Of a stretch of DNA of 64,000 bases, positions 8,108 to 17,060 are shown one piece after another (positions within the stretch are counted from its first letter, which is position 1; each line of letters opens with the position of its first letter). The notes under the pieces were generated by a model that did no database searches, was not told where the DNA came from, and was given only the letters and a program-made list of their open reading frames with translations. Source of the DNA: Betaproteobacteria bacterium. Lineage in GTDB: Bacteria; Pseudomonadota; Gammaproteobacteria; Burkholderiales; SG8-39. The stretch is from positions 1-64,000 of the forward strand of contig JACPYS010000050.1 of assembly GCA_016195915.1 (NCBI GenBank), read 5' to 3'. Position numbers and translations under genes: made by a program.

Positions 8108-10183
8108 TCAGTCCGCCGGGGTTTGCTCGATCAGTTCCTCGACGCTGTTGCGCAGACGTCGCGCTGCAAGCACGAGCGACCCGTACTCCACGAACGAGTC
8201 CGCATCGCACAGGTCTGCGACGTTCTCGCGCGTCGTGCGCTGACCCGTCTTGCGCCGTCTCGCCACGGCATCGGGGCGCGCTGCGTCCTTCGTCTTCGCC
8301 TGGCGCGCGCGGACTTCGGCGAGGTCCGGGCGAATCTCGTCGAGATCGATCTCTTCGGCCGCAGCGGTCGTGTCATCGCCCGACTCGTTTTCTTCCAGGA
8401 ACACGAGCGGATGTCCCTCGAAAACGGTGTCGCCCACCGACACCGTGACCAGGCGCACGATGCCGCCCGAGCGCGCGACGATCGCGTGCTGCATCTTCAT
8501 CGATTCGAGCACGAACACCTGCTGCCCGGCGCGGACCACATCGCCCTGCCTCACGTCGAGGCTCACGACGGTGCCCTGCATCGGCGCCTCGAGCGGAGTT
8601 GTCCTCTCGGGGCCCGCCACATTCGCAGTCGGCGGCTGTGCCGGTGTCCACGCATCCTCGGTGTCAGCCGCGCTGGCTTCCCTGCCGTGCGCGAGCACCG
8701 CCAACGGGTCGTTCGGATCGACCTTCGCGCCCGCGAGGCGAGCGCCGATGGCTGATGGGCCGGCATCGAAGTGCCGCGTCCGGATCGGCGGGACGGCGAG
8801 CAACTCATCGAGCCGCTCTTCGATCAGCCGGGTATGGAATCTTCCGCCTGTGACTTCCGGGTGTCCGAGCAGTGCGTGCAGGAACGCAAGATTGGTGGGC
8901 ACGCCGGCAATGCGGAACTCGGCAAGACTGCGGCAGGTCTTCGCCGCCACGTCCTCGAGGCGGCCCGAGGGCGAGTGCACCACCAGCTTGGCGAGCAGGG
9001 AGTCGAAGCTCGGACTCGTCTGGTAGCCCGCATAGCCGAAGGTATCGACGCGCACGCCGGGACCGGAAGGAACCTCGAACGCGGACAGGATGCCGCCGCC
9101 GGGCTTCGCCGTTCCGTCCGCCGCCATGGTTTCCATGTTGATGCGCGCCTGCAGGGCGATGCCGCGCGGACGGGCGATCTCCTTCTGCGTCAGGTGCAGA
9201 TCGGCCAGCGTGCGGCCGGCAGCGATGGCGAGTTGCGTCTTGACGAGGTCTACACCGGTCACTTCCTCGGTGACCGTGTGCTCGACCTGCAGCCGCGCGT
9301 TGGCCTCGATGAACGCGATCCCGGCGGCGCTCTCATCGCGCAGGTCGACGAGGAATTCGAAAGTACCCAGGTTACGGTACTTTACGGCGGAAGCGAGCGC
9401 GACCGCCGCTTCGAGCAGGCGCGTGCGCAGCGCCGGCCGCAGCGCCGGGGCGGGCGCAATCTCCACGAGTTTCTGCCGGTGCCGCTGCAGGCTGCATTCG
9501 CGCTCCCACAGATGGCTTACCGCGCCGCTGCCGTCGCCGACGATCTGCACTTCGACGTGACGCGCCCGGGGCAGCAATTGCTCCACGTACACCCCGTCAT
9601 TGCCGAAGGCGGCCAGGGCCTCGGATGCGCAGCGCTCGAACGCTGCGTCCAGCGCGTCGGCGCTGAACACGGGCCGCATGCCGCGCCCGCCGCCGCCCGC
9701 AATCGCCTTGATCATGACTGCGGCACCGGGCCCGAGCGAAGCGAAAAACCGGCGCGCCTGAGCAAGCGTGGTCGGCCCGGAGGTGCCCGCCGGGATCGGC
9801 ACGCCGCGGCGCCTGGCGAGCGCGCGCGCCTGCGCCTTGTCGCCGAACAGCTCGAGCGTCTTCGGATGCGGTCCGACGAAGGTGATGCCCGCCTCGGCGC
9901 ACAGGCGCGCGAAGGCCGCGTTCTCGCTCAGAAATCCGTAGCCCGGGTGGATGGCGTCGCAATCGGCCTGTTTGGCGAGCGTGACGATCTGCGTGGCATC
10001 GAGGTAGGCGGGAACGCCGATGCCCTTGAGCGCGAGCGTCTCGTCGGCGCGGCGCGTGTGCAGCGAACGTGCGTCGTCCTCCGAGTACACGGCAACGCTG
10101 CGGATTTCCATTTCCGCGGCGGCGCGCGCGACGCGGATCGCGATCTCGCCGCGATTGGCGATGAGCAGACGGTTCAATGCCAT
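8108..10183 (-). CDS. Biotin carboxylase-BCCP protein with start of carboxyltransferase domain, ended by TGA
   Basis: 691 residues from ATG 10183 (MALNRLLIANRGEIAIRVAR, the universal biotin carboxylase start; the open frame further upstream is spurious). Order: biotin carboxylase N-domain, ATP-grasp with the glycine loop KAIAGGGGRGMRPV and EANARLQVEHTVTE, a linker, then biotinyl domain with VLESMKMQHAI, the biotinylated Lys being residue 563. The last ~80 residues (DEIRPDLAEVRARQAKTKDA, TTRENVADLCDADSFVEYGS) are the beginning of a carboxyltransferase, so the ancestral protein was a BC-BCCP-CT fusion of about 1,130 residues. The TGA at 8108-8110 replaces a conserved Gly. Lies 40 bases downstream of the CoA-transferase gene in the same operon. 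Confidence 0.88.
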   Translation of the reverse strand: MALNRLLIANRGEIAIRVARAAAEMEIRSVAVYSEDDARSLHTRRADETLALKGIGVPAYLDATQIVTLAKQADCDAIHPGYGFLSENAAFARLCAEAGITFVGPHPKTLELFGDKAQARALARRRGVPIPAGTSGPTTLAQARRFFASLGPGAAVMIKAIAGGGGRGMRPVFSADALDAAFERCASEALAAFGNDGVYVEQLLPRARHVEVQIVGDGSGAVSHLWERECSLQRHRQKLVEIAPAPALRPALRTRLLEAAVALASAVKYRNLGTFEFLVDLRDESAAGIAFIEANARLQVEHTVTEEVTGVDLVKTQLAIAAGRTLADLHLTQKEIARPRGIALQARINMETMAADGTAKPGGGILSAFEVPSGPGVRVDTFGYAGYQTSPSFDSLLAKLVVHSPSGRLEDVAAKTCRSLAEFRIAGVPTNLAFLHALLGHPEVTGGRFHTRLIEERLDELLAVPPIRTRHFDAGPSAIGARLAGAKVDPNDPLAVLAHGREASAADTEDAWTPAQPPTANVAGPERTTPLEAPMQGTVVSLDVRQGDVVRAGQQVFVLESMKMQHAIVARSGGIVRLVTVSVGDTVFEGHPLVFLEENESGDDTTAAAEEIDLDEIRPDLAEVRARQAKTKDAARPDAVARRRKTGQRTTRENVADLCDADSFVEYGSLVLAARRLRNSVEELIEQTPAD

Positions 10184-10223
10184 GGTGTTTTCATTTCCTG
10201 TCGATTCGATTGCGCATCGCCGT

Positions 10224-12551
10224 CTATTGTCCCGCGCCGGCGGCGCGCGTGCCGATAACGCCGGCAGCGGCAAGTTCGTCCAGTTCGCAAGCGGCGAGCC
10301 CCAGTTCGCCACCCAGAATCTCGGCGTTGTGCTCGCCGAGCGTCGGTGCCGGGCGGTGCAAAGGCGGCGCGCTGCCGTCGAGCCGGTAGGGTGCGAGCGG
10401 AACGATGTGGCTGCCGATGTATTTTCGCTCAGCGCGGCGCCACGTTCCCGCAGCGGCGAGTTGCGGGTCCCGCAGCAAATCCTCCGCCGCGAGCACCGGC
10501 GCGGCCGGCACGCCGGCGCGCTGCAGCAGCGCAACCGCGGCGTCCGAGTCCCTTGCGGCCGCCCAGCGCTCGAGAAGCTTTTCGACGGCGGATTCGTGCA
10601 CTTTGAGGGCAGGCGCGGCGCTGCCTGCGCTCGCGGCCAGATCGTTGCATCCTAGCGTCGCGCACAGCGCATTCCACTGGGCGGCCGTCTCGACCGACAC
10701 CGCGATCCATTTCTGCGGCACCCGGCTTGCAACGCAGGCTCGAAGCGCCGACAGGGGCTGCCGGCTGCCTTCGCGCCTCAGCGCCGCGGTCTGTGTCGAT
10801 TGCGCGACGATGGCGTCGGCGCCGAGCTGGAACAGGCACGCAACCTGGCAGAGGTCGATCTTCGCACCGGCGCTGTGCTTGCGCGCCGCATACAGCGCGA
10901 TCATCCCGGCCACCGCCGCATAGATGCCGCCCACTGAATCTCCATAGGCGACGTGCTGCATGGCCGGCGGCCCGTCGGCATCGCCATTGACGAACGGCAG
11001 ACCCGAAGCCTGTTCGATGGTCGATCCGTAGGCGCGGAAATCCCGCCACGGGCCCGACGCCCCGAACGCGGCCATTGAAATCGAGATCAGGCCGGGAGCG
11101 GACTTCGCAATATCGTCTGGCCCGACGCCGAGCTTTTCGAGCGTCCCGTGCGTGTAATTTTCGATCATCAGGTCGCAACGCGCGGCCAGACGCAGCAGCA
11201 GCGCGCGGCCTTGCGCGGTCTTGAGATCGAGTGTGATGCCGCGCTTGTTGCGGTTCATCATCAGGAACGACGGCCGGACCTCGTACGGCGGCGGATCGCC
11301 GTCCATCGGCCCGTCGTAGGCGCGCCACCAGTCGAAGTAGGAACAGGATTCGACCTTCACCACGTCGGCGCCGAGGTCGGCGAAATGACGCGTCGCGAGC
11401 GGGCCGGCCCAGCCCATCGTAAGGTCGAGCACCCTCACGCCGCGCAGCGGGGCATCCATCACCGAGGCGCGGGTCGTACTGCCCGCCGCAGCGCCCGGCG
11501 CACAGGATGAAAACGGCAGCGTCGGGCCGACGCACGATACGCTCGTTCCGCGCACCCGCGAAAAACTGTCGCGTCCGCGCCAATGCGGGGTTTCCGGAAG
11601 TTCGCGCAACGACGGCACTGGTGCGAACGGGATCCGGCGCTTCTGTCCCTCCGCGAGCCAATAGGCCGCGGAATGCGCGAGCAAGGCGGGCGCGAGTACG
11701 GCTTCGATCTCATCGGCGCGCTCGAGGCGTTGCAGCGTGACAAAATCGCGGGGCTCGCGCGCGAGTTCCGGGTGCCCGATCATTGCGCATAGCGCGGTCC
11801 ACTGCGCGGGCGTCAACGCGGTCAGTCCGATCCAGCCGTCGCTCGCACGGTAGATGCCTCCGGGATACGTTGGCGTGAAGCGGTTGACACCCCGCCGCAC
11901 CACCGTTTCCCCCGAGAGCGCGAGCGCCGCTGCCGTGCTCTCGGAGAAGCACAGGTTTGCCTCGAACAGATTGAGATCGATCCGGTGCCCGTGCCAGCCA
12001 CCCGCGCGGCCGATGATTGCGGCGAGGGCAGCGATGAATGCGGTCGCGCCACCGACGACCTGCGGTGCGTGACCTCGAGGCAGCATCGGCACGCCGTCGC
12101 GCGGGCCGGTGGCGTAGGCCACGCCGCTCAACGCCTGTATGAGCGCATCGGTTCCGATCCAGTCCCGGTAAGGGCCGTTCATGTCGAACCAGGTCAAGGC
12201 GACGCGCAGCGGCGCCACAGAGCCCTGTGCGCTCAAGGCCGTGTCGACGCGTTCGACGATCGCGCGCGTCTGTCCCGCGATGACCAGATCCGCGTCGCGC
12301 ACCGCGCTGAGCGCGGTGGAAAAATCGGCGCCGAGGGCGGCGCCGAAACCCGCGTCGATCCGGTGCTTGCCGTCGTCGAGCCACGCCGCGTAGCCTTCGC
12401 TCGCCGCGCCGCCGAAGCCGACACCGGTTGTACGCGGCGCGCCCGCCTGCATGACGGTAGCGCCATGCGCGGCGAAGAGCCGGCCGCAATAGCGAACAGC
12501 CACGCCGTCCGGGATCTCGATGATGTTCAAGCCCTCAAGCGCTCTGCGCAT
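10224..12551 (-). CDS. CaiB/BaiF-family CoA-transferase, tandem double-domain
   Basis: 775 residues. The ATG at 12551 gives MRRALEGLNIIEIPDGVAVR, the usual first strand, and overlaps the upstream ATPase gene by 17 bases. Residues ~1-360 and ~395-775 are two CaiB/BaiF domains; the second begins LRGVRVLDLTMGWAGPLATR, with ADVVKVES, RNKRGITLDLKT and IENYTHGTLEKLG. Family III enzymes use an Asp carboxylate to carry CoA; the second domain has it in AYGDSVGGIYAAV, while the first domain has QVVGGATAFIAAL at that place and appears to lack it. So one half is probably catalytic and the other structural. In this operon it would activate the transported acid as a CoA ester for the carboxylase encoded next. 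Confidence 0.88.
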   Translation of the reverse strand: MRRALEGLNIIEIPDGVAVRYCGRLFAAHGATVMQAGAPRTTGVGFGGAASEGYAAWLDDGKHRIDAGFGAALGADFSTALSAVRDADLVIAGQTRAIVERVDTALSAQGSVAPLRVALTWFDMNGPYRDWIGTDALIQALSGVAYATGPRDGVPMLPRGHAPQVVGGATAFIAALAAIIGRAGGWHGHRIDLNLFEANLCFSESTAAALALSGETVVRRGVNRFTPTYPGGIYRASDGWIGLTALTPAQWTALCAMIGHPELAREPRDFVTLQRLERADEIEAVLAPALLAHSAAYWLAEGQKRRIPFAPVPSLRELPETPHWRGRDSFSRVRGTSVSCVGPTLPFSSCAPGAAAGSTTRASVMDAPLRGVRVLDLTMGWAGPLATRHFADLGADVVKVESCSYFDWWRAYDGPMDGDPPPYEVRPSFLMMNRNKRGITLDLKTAQGRALLLRLAARCDLMIENYTHGTLEKLGVGPDDIAKSAPGLISISMAAFGASGPWRDFRAYGSTIEQASGLPFVNGDADGPPAMQHVAYGDSVGGIYAAVAGMIALYAARKHSAGAKIDLCQVACLFQLGADAIVAQSTQTAALRREGSRQPLSALRACVASRVPQKWIAVSVETAAQWNALCATLGCNDLAASAGSAAPALKVHESAVEKLLERWAAARDSDAAVALLQRAGVPAAPVLAAEDLLRDPQLAAAGTWRRAERKYIGSHIVPLAPYRLDGSAPPLHRPAPTLGEHNAEILGGELGLAACELDELAAAGVIGTRAAGAGQ

Positions 12552-13512
12552 GCGACGTTTCCAATAGGTGGCAGGCCGCCGCACATCCGCCGCCGAGGTC
12601 GCGCCAAGCCGGCGCTTCGACGGCGCAGTGCTCGAGCGCGTGCGGACAACGCGGATGAAACTTGCAGCCCGAAGGCGGGGACATGGCGCTCGCGATTTCG
12701 CCGCGAATGGCATCGACGCGCGGGCGATGGTCCGGGTCGGGCCGCAGCACCGAAGCGAGCAACGCTTGCGTGTAGGGATGGCGCGGTTGCGCGAAAACTT
12801 CCGCGGTCGGACCGCTCTCGACGAGATTGCCGAGGTACATCACCCCCACGCGGTCGCTGAAATGCTCCACCAGCGCGAGGTCGTGCGCGATCACGAGATA
12901 GGTGAGCCCGAAGCGCTGCTGAATGTCCGCGAGCAGATTGAGAATCTGCGCGCGGATCGATACGTCCAGCGCGGAAATCGGCTCGTCGAGTACGATGAAG
13001 CGCGGATTGGGCGCCAGCGCGCGCGCGATTGCAATGCGCTGGCGCTGGCCGCCGCTGAATTCGTGCGGAAACAGATCGGCGGCGCCCGCGGGCAAGCCCA
13101 CGATGTCGAGCAGTTCCTCTATCCGCCGGCGCAGCACGGCACGCTCGACGCGTTCCTGTGTCAGGATCGGCTCGGCGATGATGGTTTTCACGCGCAGGCG
13201 CGGGTTGAGCGATGCGAACGGGTCCTGGAACACCGCCTGGACCTGCCGGCGATACGACCTGGTCTCAGCGCCGGACATCGCCTGGAGATCGATGCCGCCG
13301 AAGTGCACCGCGCCCGAACTGGGGCGCTCCAGCATCAGCACCATCTTCGCGATCGTCGTCTTGCCGCAACCCGACTCCCCGACCAGCGCAAACGTCTCGC
13401 CTGCGGCGATGCCGAAAGACACGCCGTCGACCGCGAACACGGTGCCCCGGCGAAACGAGAGGCCGCCGCCGAGGGTGAAATGCTTGCGCAGGTTGCGAAG
13501 TTCGACGAGCAC
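12535..13512 (-). CDS. Peptide/nickel-type ABC transporter ATP-binding protein (DppF/OppF-like)
   Basis: 325 residues. Walker A GESGCGKTTIAKM near residue 45, signature EFSGGQRQRIAIARALA, Walker B FIVLDEPISALDVS and switch His in LVIAHDLALVEH. The C-terminal extension has the oligopeptide-transporter motif SPPSGCKFHPRCPHALEHC, a cysteine-containing tail that binds an Fe-S cluster in some relatives. It hydrolyses ATP with the OppD-like partner encoded three bases upstream, to drive the permease pair. Its stop codon lies inside the start of the CoA-transferase gene, so transport and CoA activation are co-translated. Confidence 0.92.
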   Translation of the reverse strand: MLVELRNLRKHFTLGGGLSFRRGTVFAVDGVSFGIAAGETFALVGESGCGKTTIAKMVLMLERPSSGAVHFGGIDLQAMSGAETRSYRRQVQAVFQDPFASLNPRLRVKTIIAEPILTQERVERAVLRRRIEELLDIVGLPAGAADLFPHEFSGGQRQRIAIARALAPNPRFIVLDEPISALDVSIRAQILNLLADIQQRFGLTYLVIAHDLALVEHFSDRVGVMYLGNLVESGPTAEVFAQPRHPYTQALLASVLRPDPDHRPRVDAIRGEIASAMSPPSGCKFHPRCPHALEHCAVEAPAWRDLGGGCAAACHLLETSHAQSA

Positions 13513-13515
13513 GTC

Positions 13516-14523
13516 TTACGCCTGTTCGTGCAACGGATGCCAGCAAGCGACCGTGTGATGCGGCGCGAGCTGGATTTCGGGCGGATATTCGCGCTCGCAT
13601 TGTGCCGTGCGGTGGGCGCAGCGCGGCGCGAAGCGGCACCCGGAAGGCGGATCGATCAGGCTCGGTGGCTGTCCGCCGATCGAAGCGAGGCGCTCGCGCC
13701 GCACGCCCAGGTGAGGAATCGAATCGAGCAGCGCGCGCGTGTAAGGGTGCGCGGCACGCCGGTAGATGGTGCGCACGTCGCCCACTTCCACGATGCGGCC
13801 CGCGTACATCACCGCCACGCGGTGGCAGATCGCTGCCGCGACCCCGAGGTCATGCGTGATCAGGATGATGCCGAGCCCGCTGTCGTTCTGCAACTCGCGA
13901 AACAGTTCGATCATCTGCACCTGGATCGTGACATCCAGGTTGCTGGTGGGCTCGTCGAGGATCAGCAGGCGCGGCTGGCACGCGAGCGCCATCGCCGATA
14001 CCACGCGCTGGCGCATGCCGCCGCTGAACTGATGCGGATAGTCGTCGAGGCGCGTTTCCGCCGACGGGATGCGCACGTGCCTGAGCACCTTCACGGCGGC
14101 ATCGCGCACGCCGCGTGCGCCGCTCGCCAGTCCATGCGCGCGCAGCGGCGCGCCGACCTGGTCGCCGACCGTGAACACCGGGTTGAGCGAGGTCATCGGG
14201 TCCTGGGTCACCATCGCCACGCGCCGGCCGCGCCACTGGCGCGCCATCTCCTGCTCCGGCAGTCGCGTCAGATCGATGCCATCGAGCCAGACCTGCCCCT
14301 CGACGATGCGCCCGCTTTGCTTGGGCAGCAGGCGCAGGATCGAAAGGCAGGTCATGGTCTTGCCGCAACCCGATTCGCCTACGAGCCCGAGCGTTTCGCC
14401 GGTGCCCACCGCAAGGCTCACGCCGTCCACTGCCTTGAGTACGCCGCGCCTGAGATACAGGTGGGTCTGGAGGTTCTCTACCCGCAGGAGCGGCTGCGCT
14501 TGCGCCGGCACGGTCTGCTGCAT
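13516..14523 (-). CDS. Peptide/nickel-type ABC transporter ATP-binding protein (DppD/OppD-like)
   Basis: 335 residues. Walker A GESGCGKTMTCLSILRLL, signature QFSGGMRQRVVSAMALA, Walker B LLILDEPTSNLDV, His switch LITHDLGVAAAI, and the C-terminal oligo_HPY tail with IDPPSGCRFAPRCAHRTAQC. It pairs with the OppF-like ATPase three bases downstream; the two together form the nucleotide-binding dimer under the membrane permeases. Normal length. The gap from the upstream permease gene is six bases. Confidence 0.92.
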   Translation of the reverse strand: MQQTVPAQAQPLLRVENLQTHLYLRRGVLKAVDGVSLAVGTGETLGLVGESGCGKTMTCLSILRLLPKQSGRIVEGQVWLDGIDLTRLPEQEMARQWRGRRVAMVTQDPMTSLNPVFTVGDQVGAPLRAHGLASGARGVRDAAVKVLRHVRIPSAETRLDDYPHQFSGGMRQRVVSAMALACQPRLLILDEPTSNLDVTIQVQMIELFRELQNDSGLGIILITHDLGVAAAICHRVAVMYAGRIVEVGDVRTIYRRAAHPYTRALLDSIPHLGVRRERLASIGGQPPSLIDPPSGCRFAPRCAHRTAQCEREYPPEIQLAPHHTVACWHPLHEQA

Positions 14524-14529
14524 GGCGTT

Positions 14530-15429
14530 CTAGAGTTGCCGGCGCTTGGGGTCGAAGGTGTCGCGCAGCCAGTCGCCCACCATGTTCGACGAAAGGCAGG
14601 CCAGCATGATCGCCACGCCGGGCATGGTGATCGCCCACCATGCGGTGGTGAGGTAGTTGCGCGCGTCGGCGAGCATCAGCCCCCAGGACACGTCGGGTGC
14701 CTGTATCCCCAACCCGAGGAAGCTGAGCGATGCCTCGAAGATGATCACCTGCCCGATCTGCAGCGTGGCGAGCACCAACAGCATGTTCATCACGTTGGGC
14801 AGCAGGTGGCGCGCGAAGATTGTCGCCGTTCCGCAACCTGCGACCTTGGCGAGCGCCACGTAGTCGCGGCTGCGCAATGAAAGGATCTCGCTGCGCACGA
14901 TGCGCGCGTACCAGGTCCAGTAGGTCACCACGATGATGATGATCACGGTGTTGAAATCGGCGCCGAGCACCGCCGCCATCACGAGCGCCAGCGCGAGCGG
15001 CGGGATGGAGAGCTGGATGTCGACCAGGCGCATGATCACGGCGTCCACCACGCCTCCGAAGTATCCGGAAATGATGCCGAGCAGTCCTCCAACGCCGCCC
15101 GAAAACACGATGGCGTAGGCCGCCACCATCAGCGAAACGCGCGCGCCCGCGATGATGCGGCTCAGGATGTCGCGCCCGAGATTGTCGGTGCCGAGCAGGT
15201 AGATGAACGAGCCTTTCTCCGCCCAGAACGGCGGGCGGAACGCGTTGCCCAGATCGAGGCCGTTGGGATCGTGCGGCGCGAGCGCCACGCCGCCGAGCGC
15301 GGCGACGATCACCAGCAGGAGCACGACGAACGAAACGATGGGCAGATCGCGCTCGCGCAGGCGACGCCTCAGCGCGGCGAGCGCGCCTCCTTCAGGCACG
15401 ATCGGCAGAGCAGTCGCTTCAATGGTCAT
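14530..15429 (-). CDS. Peptide/nickel-type ABC transporter permease (DppC-like)
   Basis: 299 residues from ATG 15429 (MTIEATALPIVPEGGALAAL). A longer open frame exists upstream but reads through DppB in another frame. First TM at residues ~30-50 (IVSFVVLLLVIVAALGGVAL), then the periplasmic LAPHDPNGLD region, FIYLLGTDNLGRDILSRII (the DppC signature), and five further TM segments. The cytoplasmic EAA loop LAKVAGCGTATIFARHLLP contacts the ATPases. Starts 11 bases inside the end of the DppB-like gene, so the two permeases are coupled in translation. Confidence 0.92.
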   Translation of the reverse strand: MTIEATALPIVPEGGALAALRRRLRERDLPIVSFVVLLLVIVAALGGVALAPHDPNGLDLGNAFRPPFWAEKGSFIYLLGTDNLGRDILSRIIAGARVSLMVAAYAIVFSGGVGGLLGIISGYFGGVVDAVIMRLVDIQLSIPPLALALVMAAVLGADFNTVIIIIVVTYWTWYARIVRSEILSLRSRDYVALAKVAGCGTATIFARHLLPNVMNMLLVLATLQIGQVIIFEASLSFLGLGIQAPDVSWGLMLADARNYLTTAWWAITMPGVAIMLACLSSNMVGDWLRDTFDPKRRQL

Positions 15430-16339
15430 AACGGATCCTCGGATCGATGATGCCGTAGGAGAGATCGACCAGCAGGTTCGCGCCGACGAACAATACGGAG
15501 GTGAGCAGGACTCCCGCCTGCACCACGGGAAAATCGCGCGAGAACACCGCCTCCACCACCATGCGGCCGACGCCGGGCCAGGCGAACACGGTCTCCACGA
15601 TGAACGCGCCGCCCAGCATTGCGGCGAAATACACTCCCAGCACCGTGACGAGCGGAATCGCCGCGTTGCGCAGCGCGTACTTCCAAACCAGCAGCCATTC
15701 CGGATTGCCCACCGCACGGCCCATGCGGATATAGTCGCTGTCGAGCACGTCGAGCATCGCCGAGCGCACGATGCGCGTCTGCGCGGCGACCGGATACCAG
15801 CCCAGCGCAATCGCGGGCATCACCAGATGAGCGAGCGTGCCATGCCCGTACGCGGGCAGCCAGTCGAGATGGATCGCGAACACGAGGATCAGCAGCAATC
15901 CGACCCAGAAATTGGGCATCGCCTGTCCGAGCATGGCAAAGCCCTTGCCAAACGTGTCGAACCACGAACCGCGATACACCGCGGAGAGCACACCGAAAGG
16001 CACCGCAAGCAGGATCGAGAACGCGAGGCCCGCGAACGCGAGCTGGATCGTGGCCGGCAGCCGGTCCAGAACGAGACTGAGCGCCGGGGCCTGCCAGCGG
16101 TAGGAATTGCCGAAGTCCCCGCCGAGCGCCTTGCCGGCGAAAATGAGGTACTGGCGCCAGACCGGCTCCGCCAGTCCCATGTCGTGCCGCACCTGTTCGA
16201 TGAGCGCGGGTGGCGCCTCCGAGGGCAACAGGAGCACGATCGGATCGCCACTCAGCCGCGAGATCACGAAGATGACGATGCTCGCGCCGACGATGCTGAG
16301 CAGGCCTTGCGCGAGCCTGCGAAGCAGGTAGCCGAGCAT
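15419..16339 (-). CDS. Peptide/nickel-type ABC transporter permease (DppB-like)
   Basis: 306 residues starting MLGYLLRRLAQGLLSIVGAS, the classical DppB first TM. The N-terminal periplasmic segment RLSGDPIVLLLPSEAPPALI is typical. Further TM segments follow at about 100-125, 135-160, 180-200, 235-260 and 280-300, with the EAA-like loop MGRAVGNPEWLLVWKYALRN. Together with DppC it forms the transport channel. Upstream, the binding-protein gene ends at 17075, but a 725-bp foreign insert sits between; without it the two genes would be ten bases apart. Confidence 0.92.
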   Translation of the reverse strand: MLGYLLRRLAQGLLSIVGASIVIFVISRLSGDPIVLLLPSEAPPALIEQVRHDMGLAEPVWRQYLIFAGKALGGDFGNSYRWQAPALSLVLDRLPATIQLAFAGLAFSILLAVPFGVLSAVYRGSWFDTFGKGFAMLGQAMPNFWVGLLLILVFAIHLDWLPAYGHGTLAHLVMPAIALGWYPVAAQTRIVRSAMLDVLDSDYIRMGRAVGNPEWLLVWKYALRNAAIPLVTVLGVYFAAMLGGAFIVETVFAWPGVGRMVVEAVFSRDFPVVQAGVLLTSVLFVGANLLVDLSYGIIDPRIRYDH

Positions 16340-16343
16340 CAGG

Positions 16344-16446
16344 CGCTAACCGGGCGGAGCGCTAATTGAACGTCGCCGTTCAATGGCCCTCGGAAGCGAT
16401 GCGGGGAGCCGCTTCCGAGGGCTCGCTTTGGAACCGCTTGTTAGAT
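16344..16446 (-). repeat. Putative integron attC recombination site
   Basis: Read on the minus strand the site starts with ATCTAAC (16446-16440), which fits the RYYYAAC core, and ends with GTTAGCG (16350-16344). Between them lie imperfect complementary blocks (CGG with CCG, AGCG with GCT) and a strong hairpin: a perfect 13-bp inverted repeat, gccctcggaagcg at 16386-16398 and its complement at 16410-16422, plus a second 8-bp one at 16365-16384. It begins 9 bases after the stop codon of the small ORF at 16456, the normal position of attC behind a cassette ORF. The left boundary of the insert has a perfect GTTRRRY core. Sequence itself is not conserved among attC sites, so this rests on architecture. 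Confidence 0.65.
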
Positions 16447-16455
16447 TGCTGGACG

Positions 16456-16698
16456 TCACTTCTTCGGAGGCCGACGCACACGGAGTTGCGTCTTCGCCCG
16501 GTGTCGTAAGCTTTCTAGTTCCTTGATCATTCGGTCAATCTGGTAGTCGACTTCTTCGTCCGTCGCCAGTTTGGCGCCGATCACCACACGGCCATCTGGG
16601 GTTTCGCCCCACGATTTCAAAGATACTTGCACCTCTGGGTTAATGGGCAAACCACCTTTTCGCGGTGCATAAGTTTCGATCATGAAATATGTGGCCAT
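16456..16698 (-). CDS. Cassette-borne small protein, unknown function
   Basis: 80 residues: MATYFMIETYAPRKGGLPIN, then VQVSLKSWGETPDGRVVIGA, KLATDEEVDYQIDRMIKELE and a basic end RRPPKK. The N-terminus looks like alternating beta strands and the middle has one amphipathic helix with an acid-rich DEEVDYQIDRM. No membrane segment, signal or cysteine. I do not recognise the family. It lies 11 bases downstream of the 116-residue ORF and 9 bases before the attC-like site, both typical of cassette ORFs. GC content is visibly lower than in the transporter genes. Confidence 0.65.
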   Translation of the reverse strand: MATYFMIETYAPRKGGLPINPEVQVSLKSWGETPDGRVVIGAKLATDEEVDYQIDRMIKELESLRHRAKTQLRVRRPPKK

Positions 16699-16709
16699 TA
16701 CTTTCCCCC

Positions 16710-17060
16710 CTACCTCCGGAAGTAAACATCAGTCGGTGCCCTTGTACCATCGGAGCATTTCGTAAGCGGTCCAAAAACAACCACCACCGCGATCAAAATG
16801 AGTAATCCCTTGACAAAGGATTTAGTGCCCTTTGCGATCTCGGCGAAAGACTTCCCAATCAATAGCCAACCGACGAACGCCACTACCCCGAAGCCTATGA
16901 GCCATCGCACAATCACCGAAGCGGATCCCGGTGATTCTTTTTCTATTTCGCCCAAAATATATCCAGCAATCAATACACCACCTACGAAAACCATCGGGGG
17001 CCAGAAACTAGGGCGCTCGGGCGCTTTCTTCTGGTCCTGCTGTTCTAGTGGGTCACTCAT
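16710..17060 (-). CDS. Cassette-borne small membrane protein, unknown function
   Basis: 116 residues. A charged cytosolic start MSDPLEQQDQKKAPERPSFW is followed by three likely TM segments: PPMVFVGGVLIAGYILG, VIVRWLIGFGVVAFVGWLLI and VKGLLILIAVVVVFGPL, then a short tail with a single Cys. Family not recognised. The ATG at 17060 lies 9 bases after the left cassette core GTTGGGC, so it would be read from the transporter operon promoter. Lower GC than its neighbours. Confidence 0.65.
   Translation of the reverse strand: MSDPLEQQDQKKAPERPSFWPPMVFVGGVLIAGYILGEIEKESPGSASVIVRWLIGFGVVAFVGWLLIGKSFAEIAKGTKSFVKGLLILIAVVVVFGPLTKCSDGTRAPTDVYFRR

Noticed and set aside
8099-8110. Selenocysteine at the TGA of the carboxylase
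   Set aside because: The position is a conserved Gly in relatives, not Cys or Sec, and I see no SECIS-like hairpin directly after it.
8771-10258. 495-codon plus-strand frame over the biotin carboxylase gene
   Set aside because: Antisense shadow; low-complexity Arg/Gly composition and no start signal. The same applies to plus-strand frames at 11985-12860, 12568-14880 and 43776-45326.
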